Assembly (NCBI RefSeq): GCF_028462125.1 | Contig: NZ_CP115468.1 | Span: forward strand, 772,001-836,000 | From: Leptospira sp. GIMC2001 | Lineage (GTDB): Bacteria; Spirochaetota; Leptospiria; Leptospirales; Leptospiraceae | Direction: 5' to 3' | Length of the DNA stretch: 64,000 bases | Shown here: in pieces, positions 24,055 through 32,924 of the stretch | Layout of the letters: every line of letters begins with the position of its first letter | Position numbering within the stretch: position 1 is the first letter of the stretch | Translations under genes and position numbers: made by a program | Notes under the pieces: model-generated | Databases searched by the model: none | What the model saw: only the letters and a program-made list of their open reading frames with translations | What the model was told of the DNA's origin: nothing

Positions 24055-25683
24055 ATGTTTTTTGACCAATGGAAAAGATTCTATAAGTACCCAATAATTT
24101 TAGCAGTCGCTTTTTACGGAATAGGGAGTTTTACCCTATCCGCAGAAGAGGCATCGGATGTCGGCGAAGTCCTGGATCCTGGATGTGGCTTGCCGATCTT
24201 CAATGATACCAAACTTATCAAGCAAAGGGCAGTCTGGATCTCAAACGTTCGCTGGGCAACTGGATCAAAAATCCCCGTTTATTTTATGAACGGGACTGCA
24301 GAACAAAAAGCTTCAACCGAACACTGTGCACGTGAATGGGAACGATATGGCAATTTCAGTTTTGACTTCAAGCAAGGTGTAAAGAGAAGCAATGAACTTG
24401 CTATAAATATAAAATTTGGTCCGCAGAAACAAGGTGTGTTGGGATGGTCTTATCTAGGAACAGGTATGACGGATCCAAATAGATCCAGTATGGAATATGA
24501 TACTCCTTACAAAGGTGCCAATGCCTGCAGTACAATCGTTCATGAATTTGGGCACGCTCTCGGCCTCCATCATGAGCAATACAATCCATCGAATAAATCC
24601 ACCTGGATTCCAGAAAAAGTCTATGATTATTTTGGAAATAAAATGGGCTGGAGTCGAAATACAATCGATACAGATATTCTGCAATTACGAGCCGATAAAT
24701 ATTCCAATTATACAAAGGCAGATCCAGTATCCGTTATGGCTTACTATTTTCCTGGAGAATTATTCAAATCCGGCAAACCTATGGGAAGGAGATTCGGACT
24801 TTCTCAAGGTGACATTGAAGGAATCATGAAAATGTTTCCTGGAAAACCAAGACCGAGTGACACTAAACCAATCCATCTGTATTTCAAAAATAGTGGAATA
24901 GCTATTCGATCAACAGCTAAGAATGGCAAGATGACAATATTTGTCAATGGGCAGGCAGTTGAGACAATTGACTCAACTGGAGGACGCAATTCTCAAAAAG
25001 TTATCAATCTAGATGATAAGATCAGCAAATCAAGATTAGATGTAATTTCTTTTAGTTTTCAGTCAAATAATCGTGATTTTGCATATTGGTTGAATATAGA
25101 AGAAGGAAGTGAATCCTTATTTGGTCTTCACTGCGATCCCAATACACATTGTGATGGATTCAAGCAAGGTTTCTATCTAACTCATGTCTCCAATGGAAAT
25201 CGTGGTCAACATTCCAATCTTGGACAACAAAATGTTGCAACTACAACTACAACGAATCCAAGTTCGACTACAACTACGAATCCGACTTCAACGACCTCAA
25301 CTACTACTACTACTACAACCACGACTACTACCAATAATACGGAACCTCTCAATCCAGAATTGAATAGCAACTTAATCTATCATTGCTACGAAGGCAACAC
25401 GAATGAAGTAAGGAGTTTACTGAATCGAGGTGCCGATCCAAATGCTAAATACGAAGGTTGGACTCCTCTTTTGTATGCATCTTATATGGGGCATGAACAA
25501 GTGGTTTTGGAATTATTGAGAAAGAATGCGGATTTCTCAGAGACCTATCAAGGATGGAATGCACGTATGTTTGCCGTTGAGAAAGGTCATAAGAAAATTG
25601 TCGAGATGATAGATGCCGCTATGGGTTTTCATCCCGATCAACAAAAGACCAATAGAAGTCTACCCAGCTTGCCTGGAAAATGA
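24055..25683 (+). CDS. Secreted astacin-like (M12A) metalloprotease fused to ankyrin repeats
   Basis: 542 residues. A signal peptide (hydrophobic about 13-27, cleavage near SAEE) is followed by an astacin-type catalytic domain (about 45-260) with the zinc motif HEFGHALGLHHEQYNP and a later SVMAYYFPG that stands for the SxMHY Met-turn. A middle domain (about 275-390) follows, then a Thr-rich linker at 396-428, then two to three ankyrin repeats (about 435-530, e.g. DPNAKYEGWTPLLYASYMGH). The protease should cut proteins outside the cytoplasm; ankyrin repeats in an exported protease are unusual. The 3' end overlaps the convergent AraC-type gene by 24 nt. Confidence 0.82.
   Translation: MFFDQWKRFYKYPIILAVAFYGIGSFTLSAEEASDVGEVLDPGCGLPIFNDTKLIKQRAVWISNVRWATGSKIPVYFMNGTAEQKASTEHCAREWERYGNFSFDFKQGVKRSNELAINIKFGPQKQGVLGWSYLGTGMTDPNRSSMEYDTPYKGANACSTIVHEFGHALGLHHEQYNPSNKSTWIPEKVYDYFGNKMGWSRNTIDTDILQLRADKYSNYTKADPVSVMAYYFPGELFKSGKPMGRRFGLSQGDIEGIMKMFPGKPRPSDTKPIHLYFKNSGIAIRSTAKNGKMTIFVNGQAVETIDSTGGRNSQKVINLDDKISKSRLDVISFSFQSNNRDFAYWLNIEEGSESLFGLHCDPNTHCDGFKQGFYLTHVSNGNRGQHSNLGQQNVATTTTTNPSSTTTTNPTSTTSTTTTTTTTTTTNNTEPLNPELNSNLIYHCYEGNTNEVRSLLNRGADPNAKYEGWTPLLYASYMGHEQVVLELLRKNADFSETYQGWNARMFAVEKGHKKIVEMIDAAMGFHPDQQKTNRSLPSLPGK
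25240..25338 (+). repeat. Low-complexity ACN-codon tract encoding a Thr-rich linker
   Basis: About 33 codons, mostly ACT/ACA/ACG with interspersed AAT, CCN and TCN, encode a Thr/Asn/Pro/Ser linker between protease and ankyrin parts. Runs such as (ACT)5 make it a candidate for slippage-driven length variation; steps of three bases would keep the frame. Confidence 0.8.
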
Positions 25684-26610
25684 TTCCGAATCGGAATGTA
25701 TTGCTATTTCTTCACGAATGAAATTGTTCTTACTTCGTGGAGAATGGCCGTAGATTCTTTTATATGCTTTCGAAAATGCAAAAGCAGACGAATATCCAAC
25801 TTGCCTAGAAACATCTTCCAGAGTGACGTCTGCGTTCTCTAGAAGATAACGACCACGATCGAGCCTCAATTTAGCTAGATAATCAATCGGTGTCTCACCT
25901 AGTGCTTGTTTGAATCTGGCTGCAAGTGATGCTCGGGACATTCCTACTGTATTGGCTAGTGATTCAATCGTCCAATTGTGTAATGGATTCTTATGAATTG
26001 TTTCGAGGCATGATAGAATTTTCTCATCTCGAAAAACTGCAATCCATCCAGGATTATTAGAAGAATTAGTTTCAATCCATCTTCGAATAGCATAATATAA
26101 TAAAATATCAGTTAACCTTTGAATAATGAGCGATGAGCCGATGCCAGATTCAATTTCTTGAGAGATCAATTGTGTGGTGGAGTGAATTGGGTCGTGATTG
26201 GGTACTTCATGACCTTTTACATGGATATATTCTGGCAGAGCGTTAAAAAAAGGATGACGCGGCCCGTCTGGAACTTCATAGCGAACAGAAATGAAAGCCA
26301 TTTTTGATTCGTTTGGATCTAACTTAGTCGCTTCTCTAAGGGAATGGAATTGATTGATGTCGAGTGCTTTCTCTTTTGGCGTTGATACGAGATCATGATG
26401 AAGTCCTTGCGTGATAAAGAATAGATCTCCCTTTTCTAGTTTTATAATTTGTTTATTGAATCTCACATAACAAAAGCCTTGTGTAATAATATGAAATCCG
26501 CCACTTCTTTCGCATGGGAATTTTAAACCCCAATTGCCATGAAGAGTCTTTCTTGAGAGTAAATCATTCTTCCAATTTGCTGTGTCGAGAATTTCTGATA
26601 GTAGATCCAT
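25660..26610 (-). CDS. AraC-family transcriptional regulator with N-terminal cupin
   Basis: 316 residues. The N-terminal half (about 10-190) is the cupin_6 domain found in AraC-type regulators (FHIITQGFCYVRF, GDLFFITQGLHHDL); the C-terminal half (about 215-300) has the two helix-turn-helix motifs, VGMSRASLAARFKQALGETP and VGYSSAFAFSKAYKRIYGHSP. It is divergent from the NmrA-like gene, with palindromes in the 127-bp spacer. Such pairs usually respond to electrophiles or redox stress, with the regulator activating the neighbour. Confidence 0.85.
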   Translation of the reverse strand: MDLLSEILDTANWKNDLLSRKTLHGNWGLKFPCERSGGFHIITQGFCYVRFNKQIIKLEKGDLFFITQGLHHDLVSTPKEKALDINQFHSLREATKLDPNESKMAFISVRYEVPDGPRHPFFNALPEYIHVKGHEVPNHDPIHSTTQLISQEIESGIGSSLIIQRLTDILLYYAIRRWIETNSSNNPGWIAVFRDEKILSCLETIHKNPLHNWTIESLANTVGMSRASLAARFKQALGETPIDYLAKLRLDRGRYLLENADVTLEDVSRQVGYSSAFAFSKAYKRIYGHSPRSKNNFIREEIAIHSDSESFSRQAG

Positions 26611-26639
26611 AGGACAATTATAGATGGAATCCTACAAAA

Positions 26640-26655
26640 GTCTATCAAAATAGAC
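26640..26655. promoter_or_regulatory. Candidate operator palindrome in the araC/nmrA divergent spacer
   Basis: GTCTAT (26640-26645) and ATAGAC (26650-26655) form a perfect inverted repeat with a 4-bp spacer, 30-45 bp upstream of the regulator start. A second palindrome, ATCCATGGAT, is at 26675-26684. AraC proteins more often bind direct repeats, so the binder is uncertain. Confidence 0.3.
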
Positions 26656-26737
26656 GATTGGATATGTTTTTTTGATCCATGGATATGGACAGATACTTTA
26701 AACCTGATAGAATTAGATTCAATTAAAGGAGTTTACA

Positions 26738-27589
26738 ATGAAAATATTTGTATATGGCGGAACAGGAACAGTGGGAGGTTTTTTGATTGATGAACTATTG
26801 GCTAAAGGCCATGAAGTCTATGCTGGAACTAGAAATGTCTCTAATCAGAAAGCAGAAAAGAATCTTAACTGGGTTCATGTAGATTCGAATCAAAAGACTT
26901 TAGGTTTAGAAGTTTTGGAAAAGGTTGAACGTATGTTCCTTTTGTCTCCTCCAGGAGAGACAGAACAATTCGCAATTCTGAATCCCTGGGTTGAAAAAGC
27001 AAAATCGGTTGGTATATCTAAAGTAGTTTTGATGACGGCTATGGGCGTAGACTCCGCACCGCCAGAAGCACCATTTCGAAAACTTGAGATAGCACTAGAA
27101 AACTCAGGACTCAATTACAATATAATAAGACCCAATTGGTTTATGCAGAATTTTAATTCATTTTGGATACATGGTATACTGGCTGATAGAAAGGTCTATT
27201 TCCCTGGCGGTAAAGCGAACGTTAGTTTTATAGATGCTCATGACATTGCGAGTGTTGCGGCTTCTCTGATCACTGACGATTCCAAGAAGAATCTTTCGTA
27301 CAATTTGACCGGTAGTGAATCAATTGATCATGACAAAGCGGCATCAATCATGTCACAAGTTACAGGATTGGACATTCAATATGTTGATGTGAATCCAGAT
27401 GATTTTTACAAAAGTTTGGTTTCTGCAGGATTATCTGAGGATTATTCTAAATTCTTACTCTATATTGCTAGTGCACTTAGAGATGGGTATGCCGCACCAA
27501 TTTCGAATTCTGTAAAAGAGTTAACTGGTAAAGATCCAATTACTTTTGAAAAGTATGCAAGAACTTATAAGGAAAGTTGGATTAAATAG
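26738..27589 (+). CDS. NmrA-like NAD(P)-binding oxidoreductase (atypical SDR)
   Basis: 283 residues. N-terminal VYGGTGTVGGFL is the dinucleotide-binding loop; the family marker NYNIIRPNWFMQNF lies around 127-140. There is no clear YxxxK pair, as usual for NmrA/quinone-reductase-2-like proteins that act as redox sensors or NAD(P)H:quinone oxidoreductases. AAAGGAG lies 7-8 nt before the ATG. Divergent from an AraC-type regulator that probably controls it. Confidence 0.82.
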   Translation: MKIFVYGGTGTVGGFLIDELLAKGHEVYAGTRNVSNQKAEKNLNWVHVDSNQKTLGLEVLEKVERMFLLSPPGETEQFAILNPWVEKAKSVGISKVVLMTAMGVDSAPPEAPFRKLEIALENSGLNYNIIRPNWFMQNFNSFWIHGILADRKVYFPGGKANVSFIDAHDIASVAASLITDDSKKNLSYNLTGSESIDHDKAASIMSQVTGLDIQYVDVNPDDFYKSLVSAGLSEDYSKFLLYIASALRDGYAAPISNSVKELTGKDPITFEKYARTYKESWIK

Positions 27590-27627
27590 TTGTTTACTAA
27601 TTATTGAATATTTAATATATTCATCAA

Positions 27628-29979
27628 ATGATTTCGGAAAACTTTTCTGCGGATTGGGAGCTTCAGCTCTTACTTGAGAATACGCAGGAGAGTTTTCTGA
27701 TTATAGACCGCAATCTTGCAGTTATTTCCTTCAATCGTCAATTCGAGTTTCTCTATTCCAAGTATTTTGGTATCCAGGTTCGAAAAGGTGTAAGTATTTT
27801 AGAATATGCTCAACCAGAAAGAAGAGAGATTGTAGCAGAAATTTATAGGAAAGTCTTTGCTGGTGAAGAAATAATTTCTGAAATTGTAGTCCCAACAAAA
27901 GAGGGAAATACTCGCTACTTTGAGTTAAAATATAAACCGGCATTTGATACAGATCGCAATACAGTTGGAGCGTTTATTTCATGTATAGATATTACTGACC
28001 GGAAAAATTACGAAGCAACCATTATAGGTCGTGAGAATCGATTTAGATCTTTGGTTGAGAATAGTCGCGATTCCGTTGCAATTATATCGGCAGATGGTCA
28101 GCCAACTTATGTAACTCCATCCATAGAAAAAGTCTTAGGATATACAGAAGAAGAAAGCAGTAAATTAGATTTGTTTTCTCTTATACATGATGATGACAAA
28201 GAAGGCGTGCAGAATGCACTCAGTCAAGCTATCCAAAATCCAGGAATTTCTATTCCAGGGCATACTTCTCGAATGCTTCACAAAAATGGAAGCTGGAGAT
28301 GGATAGAATCCACAATTAAGAATCTCCTCGACGATCCAAATATTCAAGGTATAGTTGATAATTTTCGTGATGTAACGGATAGTCATAATTATCGCCTAGA
28401 ACAAAATTTAATCTCGCAAATCCTACGAACATTTCATACAAAAGAAGATTTGGAAGAATCCATAGTTGATGTTCTCAAATTGATCGGTCTGTATTTTGGT
28501 TTTGATCTTGGTGAGGCTTGGCTTGTCAGTCGAACTGGCAATCAGATCCATTTGCGAGGGAAGTGGTGTCGGAGCCATGAACTTGAAATCGAATCTATAA
28601 ATTCTTTTAGCAAGTTCAAAAGAGGAGAAGGTTTACCCGGAAGCACATGGGAAGAGAAAGAAATTATTTTCTGGGAAAATTTATCCGAGAATCCGAAATT
28701 TGTTCAACGTGATTATTTATCCAAACTAAATCTTACTGCAGGTTTAGGCTTACCTATATCAATCGACAATCAGGTAATTGCAGTCTTTGTTTTCTTTAGC
28801 AATAAGAACAACCATATTGCCTTCAACCAACATGAACTCTTGGAAAAGATCTCACTGCATATCGGAATCGATATTGCAAGAAAAATCAGCGAGGATGGGC
28901 TAAAGAATATTCTGCGGAATTCTCCGGATTTATTAGGCATTATGAATTTTCAGGGTCAATTGCTTGAGACAAATCCAGCCTTCTTAAATAGTTTAGAATA
29001 TTCTGAATCTGAATTATTATCGAGAATTTTTACCTACTATATACATTCAGAAGATAAAGAGTTGATGGAGAAATGGATTGATTCGATCTCAAATGATAGA
29101 AATCCAGATCCTGTCATCATTCGGTGCCAGACAAAATTGAATCAGATTAAGTGGATTTCTTGGTCTTTCTCCAGGGTAACGCAAGACAGTGATGTTTTTT
29201 TTATATATGGCAAAGATATTACAGAAAGAAAACAAAATGAGATCAAATTACTTGAGCTCAATACAATTCTTGGGAAAAGAGCGATTGAATTGATTTCGAC
29301 CAATCGAGAGTTGGAACAATTTGCATTTATAGCTTCGCATGACCTCCAAGAACCACTTAGGATGGTAACAAGTTTCCTATCAAGACTAGAGACTCGATAC
29401 AAAGATGTTTTGGATGATGTAGCTAAGCAATATATAGATTTCGCAGTGGATGGCGCGACTCGAATGCGCCGAATCATTCTGGATCTGCTTGAGTATTCAA
29501 GATTGGGTAAAAAAGATTTACCTATTGAAACCATTGAATTAGGAAATTTATTAAAGGTCGTTCTGAATTTTAATAAAACTATGATTGACGAAACCAATGC
29601 GATTATTGAGATTAAGATGCCCATGCCGACGATCCAGGGAGCTAAGACGTTAATTCAACAGGTTTTTCATAATATCATAGTTAATGCCATAAAATATCGA
29701 AATCCGGATTGCAGACCGGAAATCGAGATTTCTCATTCTGAAAACCCGACTCATTGGATTTTTTCGATCAAAGACAATGGAATTGGAATTGATAAACTTT
29801 TTTTTGACAAAATTTTCGTCATATTCCAACGACTACACAGTAGAGAAGAATATTCTGGTACGGGAATCGGTCTTGCTATCACCAAGAAAATTGTCGAAAA
29901 CCACAATGGAACTGTCTGGGTTGAATCTGAATTAGGTAAGGGAAGTGTCTTTCATTTCTCAATTGGAAAGAATCAATGA
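27628..29979 (+). CDS. Multi-PAS/GAF sensor histidine kinase
   Basis: 783 residues with no membrane segment, so cytosolic. Order: PAS (about 12-130), PAS with PAC (about 135-255), GAF (about 270-415), PAS (about 425-540), HisKA with His571 in FIASHDLQEPLRM, then HATPase_c (N-box around 681, DNGIGID near 716, GTGIGLAI near 746). The DLQEPLR H-box is the type found in phytochrome-like kinases that pair with small CheY/Rcp1-type receivers. The next gene encodes just such a receiver 25 bp downstream. Confidence 0.88.
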   Translation: MISENFSADWELQLLLENTQESFLIIDRNLAVISFNRQFEFLYSKYFGIQVRKGVSILEYAQPERREIVAEIYRKVFAGEEIISEIVVPTKEGNTRYFELKYKPAFDTDRNTVGAFISCIDITDRKNYEATIIGRENRFRSLVENSRDSVAIISADGQPTYVTPSIEKVLGYTEEESSKLDLFSLIHDDDKEGVQNALSQAIQNPGISIPGHTSRMLHKNGSWRWIESTIKNLLDDPNIQGIVDNFRDVTDSHNYRLEQNLISQILRTFHTKEDLEESIVDVLKLIGLYFGFDLGEAWLVSRTGNQIHLRGKWCRSHELEIESINSFSKFKRGEGLPGSTWEEKEIIFWENLSENPKFVQRDYLSKLNLTAGLGLPISIDNQVIAVFVFFSNKNNHIAFNQHELLEKISLHIGIDIARKISEDGLKNILRNSPDLLGIMNFQGQLLETNPAFLNSLEYSESELLSRIFTYYIHSEDKELMEKWIDSISNDRNPDPVIIRCQTKLNQIKWISWSFSRVTQDSDVFFIYGKDITERKQNEIKLLELNTILGKRAIELISTNRELEQFAFIASHDLQEPLRMVTSFLSRLETRYKDVLDDVAKQYIDFAVDGATRMRRIILDLLEYSRLGKKDLPIETIELGNLLKVVLNFNKTMIDETNAIIEIKMPMPTIQGAKTLIQQVFHNIIVNAIKYRNPDCRPEIEISHSENPTHWIFSIKDNGIGIDKLFFDKIFVIFQRLHSREEYSGTGIGLAITKKIVENHNGTVWVESELGKGSVFHFSIGKNQ

Positions 29980-30004
29980 ATTGTAATAATTCTAGGCGTA
30001 AAAA

Positions 30005-30448
30005 ATGAACTCAATACATGTTTTGCTTGTGGAAGATAATGACGGAGATATCCTGCTCACGAAAGAAGCCTTGCTGGAAGGTAAGTTCTCGAATGAGGTA
30101 ACTGTCATAAAAGATGGTTGGAAGGCAATCCAATATTTAGAAGAAGTAGATTTAGACGGGAATTTGAAAAATCAAATCCCAGATTTGATTCTATTGGATG
30201 TGAATCTTCCAAAAATGAATGGTCATGAAGTACTGAATCGAATTAAGGCGAATCATAAAATCAAGCATATTCCTGTAATTATGCTTACAACATCTTCCTT
30301 GGATGCTGATATCAATCTTTCGTATCGAAGTTATGTAAATTGTTACATAACGAAACCGATTGATGTAAACGACTATGTAAGTATCGTTCATAAAATCCAA
30401 AACTTCTGGATATCGGCAGTTCAATTGCCTAGATTGAAAATGGAATGA
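30005..30448 (+). CDS. Single-domain response regulator, Rcp1/CheY type
   Basis: 147 residues, one receiver domain: acidic VEDNDGD at the start, phosphoacceptor Asp65 in LILLDVNLPKMNG, Thr in MLTTSS and Lys in YITKPID. It has the longer loop and the ITKP.D.. end of Rcp1-like receivers. No output domain. Presumed partner of the kinase just upstream; its stop overlaps the ATG of the following receiver-kinase (ATGA). Confidence 0.9.
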   Translation: MNSIHVLLVEDNDGDILLTKEALLEGKFSNEVTVIKDGWKAIQYLEEVDLDGNLKNQIPDLILLDVNLPKMNGHEVLNRIKANHKIKHIPVIMLTTSSLDADINLSYRSYVNCYITKPIDVNDYVSIVHKIQNFWISAVQLPRLKME

Positions 30449-32358
30449 TGTATCCCGAAAAAGAAATAAGAATCTTAATCGTAGAAGATAATGAAGGAGA
30501 TTTTCTTCTCATTGAGGATTTTTTAAAGGATGAATTGGTTCTATCTGTTCGCAATCATGTTCGATCTTTTCGTGAATTTCTAAATACAATTCAGAGAAAT
30601 CAAAATTTTGACATTATCTTGTTGGATTTATCTCTCCCTGACGCAAGCGGTGAAAGCTTAGTAGAAAAAACAATCAGTCTAGCGAAAGACATTCCAGTCG
30701 TTGTTCTAACTGGATATACGGACAGATTGTTCGGAATCAAATCATTATCCCTTGGAGTTTCTGATTATTTACTTAAAGACGGACTGACTTCTGCTTCTTT
30801 GAGCAAGAGCATATTCTACAGCATAGAAAGAAAAATTATCAATCGTAGAATTGAAGTATCCGAACAAAATTATCGAAATCTTTTTCAATTAAGTCCAATC
30901 GCTAAATACGTATTTGAGTATGAAACTCTCCGGTTCTTGGATGTGAATAAAGCCGCAATCAATCGATATGGCTATTCACATGAAGAGTTTCTGGAGATGA
31001 CGATCACTGCCATACGTCCTGAGGAAGATGTTCCTAACTTGCTGCAGATTCTAGAATCATTTCGATACGATCCTGAACTTATCTACAAAGGTATTTTCAA
31101 ACATAGAATTAAGAATGGTGAATTGATTGATGTCCAGATTCAGTGCAATCGAATCGAATATGGTGAGAAGAATGCGTATTTGGTCGTTGCTGAAGATATC
31201 ACAGAGCAATTAGCGATCGAACGAGAAAGGTCTGAGAACGAAAGAAAATTAATAGAAGAAGAACATAGACTCAAGTTATTTGAATCAGTGATTAAGAATA
31301 CATCGGATGCTGTTTTGATTACAGAGGCAGAACCGATCAGCGATCCTGGACCAAGAATTCTTTATATGAATCAAGCTTTTTGTGATATGACAGGTTATAC
31401 ACAAGAGGAAGTGATTGGGAAGTCACCAAGAATGTTCCAGGGTGAGAAAACAAGTAAAGAAGAATTAAGTAATTTAAAGGATGCTCTTAAGAACTGGCAG
31501 CCACATACAACGGAGATTTTGAACTATCGCAAAAATGGTGAAGAGTATTGGGTTCAATTTTCCGTCGTTCCAGTTGCAAACGCAGAAGGAATCTATACTC
31601 ACTGGATTGCGATTGAGCGCGACGTTACCGAAAGAAAAAAACAAGAAGCTGAGCGCGAAGCACTGATCCAAGAATTGGCTCTCAAGATCAAGGACTTACA
31701 ACAATTTGCGTATATAACCTCCCACAATCTGCGTGCACCCTTATCCAATTTGATTGGTTTCTTGAGTCTTATAGATCTTGAGGCAATAAATGATCCGGAG
31801 CTTCAAAACATCATTCAAGGAATACAATCTTCAACGGATCTCTTGAATCTAACCATAGAAGATTTGATTCGAATTCTAATTATAAAAGACAATCCGTCTT
31901 TAGAAAAAGAAACATTAGTATTTCAGAATATGGTTAATATAGCCGTCAGGCAGCTATCGAATTCAATAAAAAATTTAGACGCAGAAATTGCTTGTGATTT
32001 TAGTAAAGCAAGTTCTATTCAATTTCAGAAATCTTATTTAGAAAGTATTTTTTTGAACCTGATTGGAAATGCAGTGAAATACCATTCTCCAAAACGTAAA
32101 TTAATCATTCAGATAACAAGTTTTCAGGAAGGTGAGAAAATTGGTCTTACAATCCAAGACAATGGATTAGGAATAGATCTGAAATACAATAAGAAAAGAA
32201 TCTTTGGATTGTATCAGAGATTTCATAATCATGGAGATAGTAAAGGACTTGGACTCTATCTAGTCAAATCTCAGCTTGAGGCTATGGGTGCCTCTATCAC
32301 AGTTACGAGCGAAGTGGACGTCGGGACAACCTTCAAAATTTTGTTTAAAGGAGAATAA
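30445..32358 (+). CDS. Receiver-PAS-PAS histidine kinase
   Basis: 637 residues. A receiver domain (about 5-125, Asp61 in IILLDLSLPD) precedes PAS (about 140-255) and PAS/PAC (about 275-400), then HisKA with His427 in YITSHNLRAPLSNL and HATPase_c (NAVKYHS, DNGLGID, GLGLYLV). No membrane segment. The N-terminal receiver lets an upstream kinase control this kinase, so it is a mid-relay component. Overlaps the preceding receiver gene by ATGA and is followed by another receiver 4 bp later. Confidence 0.88.
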   Translation: MMYPEKEIRILIVEDNEGDFLLIEDFLKDELVLSVRNHVRSFREFLNTIQRNQNFDIILLDLSLPDASGESLVEKTISLAKDIPVVVLTGYTDRLFGIKSLSLGVSDYLLKDGLTSASLSKSIFYSIERKIINRRIEVSEQNYRNLFQLSPIAKYVFEYETLRFLDVNKAAINRYGYSHEEFLEMTITAIRPEEDVPNLLQILESFRYDPELIYKGIFKHRIKNGELIDVQIQCNRIEYGEKNAYLVVAEDITEQLAIERERSENERKLIEEEHRLKLFESVIKNTSDAVLITEAEPISDPGPRILYMNQAFCDMTGYTQEEVIGKSPRMFQGEKTSKEELSNLKDALKNWQPHTTEILNYRKNGEEYWVQFSVVPVANAEGIYTHWIAIERDVTERKKQEAEREALIQELALKIKDLQQFAYITSHNLRAPLSNLIGFLSLIDLEAINDPELQNIIQGIQSSTDLLNLTIEDLIRILIIKDNPSLEKETLVFQNMVNIAVRQLSNSIKNLDAEIACDFSKASSIQFQKSYLESIFLNLIGNAVKYHSPKRKLIIQITSFQEGEKIGLTIQDNGLGIDLKYNKKRIFGLYQRFHNHGDSKGLGLYLVKSQLEAMGASITVTSEVDVGTTFKILFKGE

Positions 32359-32362
32359 TCAA

Positions 32363-32791
32363 TTGTTCAAAGTTCTACTTGTAGATGATGATGCTATAAC
32401 TTTAATGATGTGTAAAATGGTTTTACAAAAGGCTTCATTTTCAAGCGATGTTGCCTCAGTCCTCAATGGCAAACAAGCTCTAGAGTTTTTTCAGGAAATC
32501 TCAAGTCAAAATACCGTAAATAGCGAAAATGGTAACCAAGATAGATTCATTCCGGACATTGTGTTCTTGGACTTGAATATGCCAGTGATGGGAGGATGGG
32601 ATTTTCTTGATGAATATATGAATAAGTTTCGTCCATCATTCCCTGATACAAAAGTTGTTATTCTATCATCGACAGTAGATCCAGATGATTACAAGAAAGC
32701 TAAGGATTATTCTGTTGTGTACGACTTTTTCTCGAAACCCATATCTGTATCCATTCTGAATGATATCAAGCAAAGAATTCAAAATGCTTGA
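32363..32791 (+). CDS. Single-domain response regulator, last gene of the phosphorelay cluster
   Basis: 142 residues from a TTG start at 32363, chosen because AAGGAG at 32348-32353 lies 9 nt before it and the product then begins LFKVLLVDDD; a longer frame from 32276 lies in the kinase gene. Phosphoacceptor Asp70 in VFLDLNMPVMGG, Ser/Thr in ILSST, Lys in FFSKPIS. Receiver only. Confidence 0.85.
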   Translation: MFKVLLVDDDAITLMMCKMVLQKASFSSDVASVLNGKQALEFFQEISSQNTVNSENGNQDRFIPDIVFLDLNMPVMGGWDFLDEYMNKFRPSFPDTKVVILSSTVDPDDYKKAKDYSVVYDFFSKPISVSILNDIKQRIQNA

Positions 32792-32872
32792 TTCAAATGA
32801 GTTTTGTTAATTCTATTTTTGCAAAATACCTAACATTTTGGACAAAAAACCCTATTTGAAGAAAAAACCGGC

Positions 32873-32901
32873 TTGGCTAATTGTCTCATTTATTGTATAC
32901 T
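32873..32901 (+). promoter_or_regulatory. Sigma-70-type promoter for the FecR lipoprotein gene
   Basis: TTGGCT (32873-32878), a 17-bp spacer and TATACT (32896-32901) lie 23 bp before the start codon at 32925, giving a leader of about 17 nt that contains the GAGGT ribosome site. The fit to the -35/-10 consensus and the spacing are good. It would start the three-lipoprotein unit. Confidence 0.5.
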
Positions 32902-32924
32902 TACGCAATAGACGAGGTGTTGTG

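Noticed and set aside
24401..24829. Overlapping ORFs of 76-110 codons on both strands within the astacin gene
   Set aside because: All are shadows of the protease frame, which has an intact zinc motif and signal peptide.
25240..25338. Repeat tract considered as a CRISPR or tandem-repeat array
   Set aside because: It is a coding low-complexity Thr linker with no spacer structure.
32276..32362. N-terminal extension of the last response regulator
   Set aside because: The extension is the out-of-frame end of the kinase gene; TTG at 32363 has a well-placed AAGGAG.
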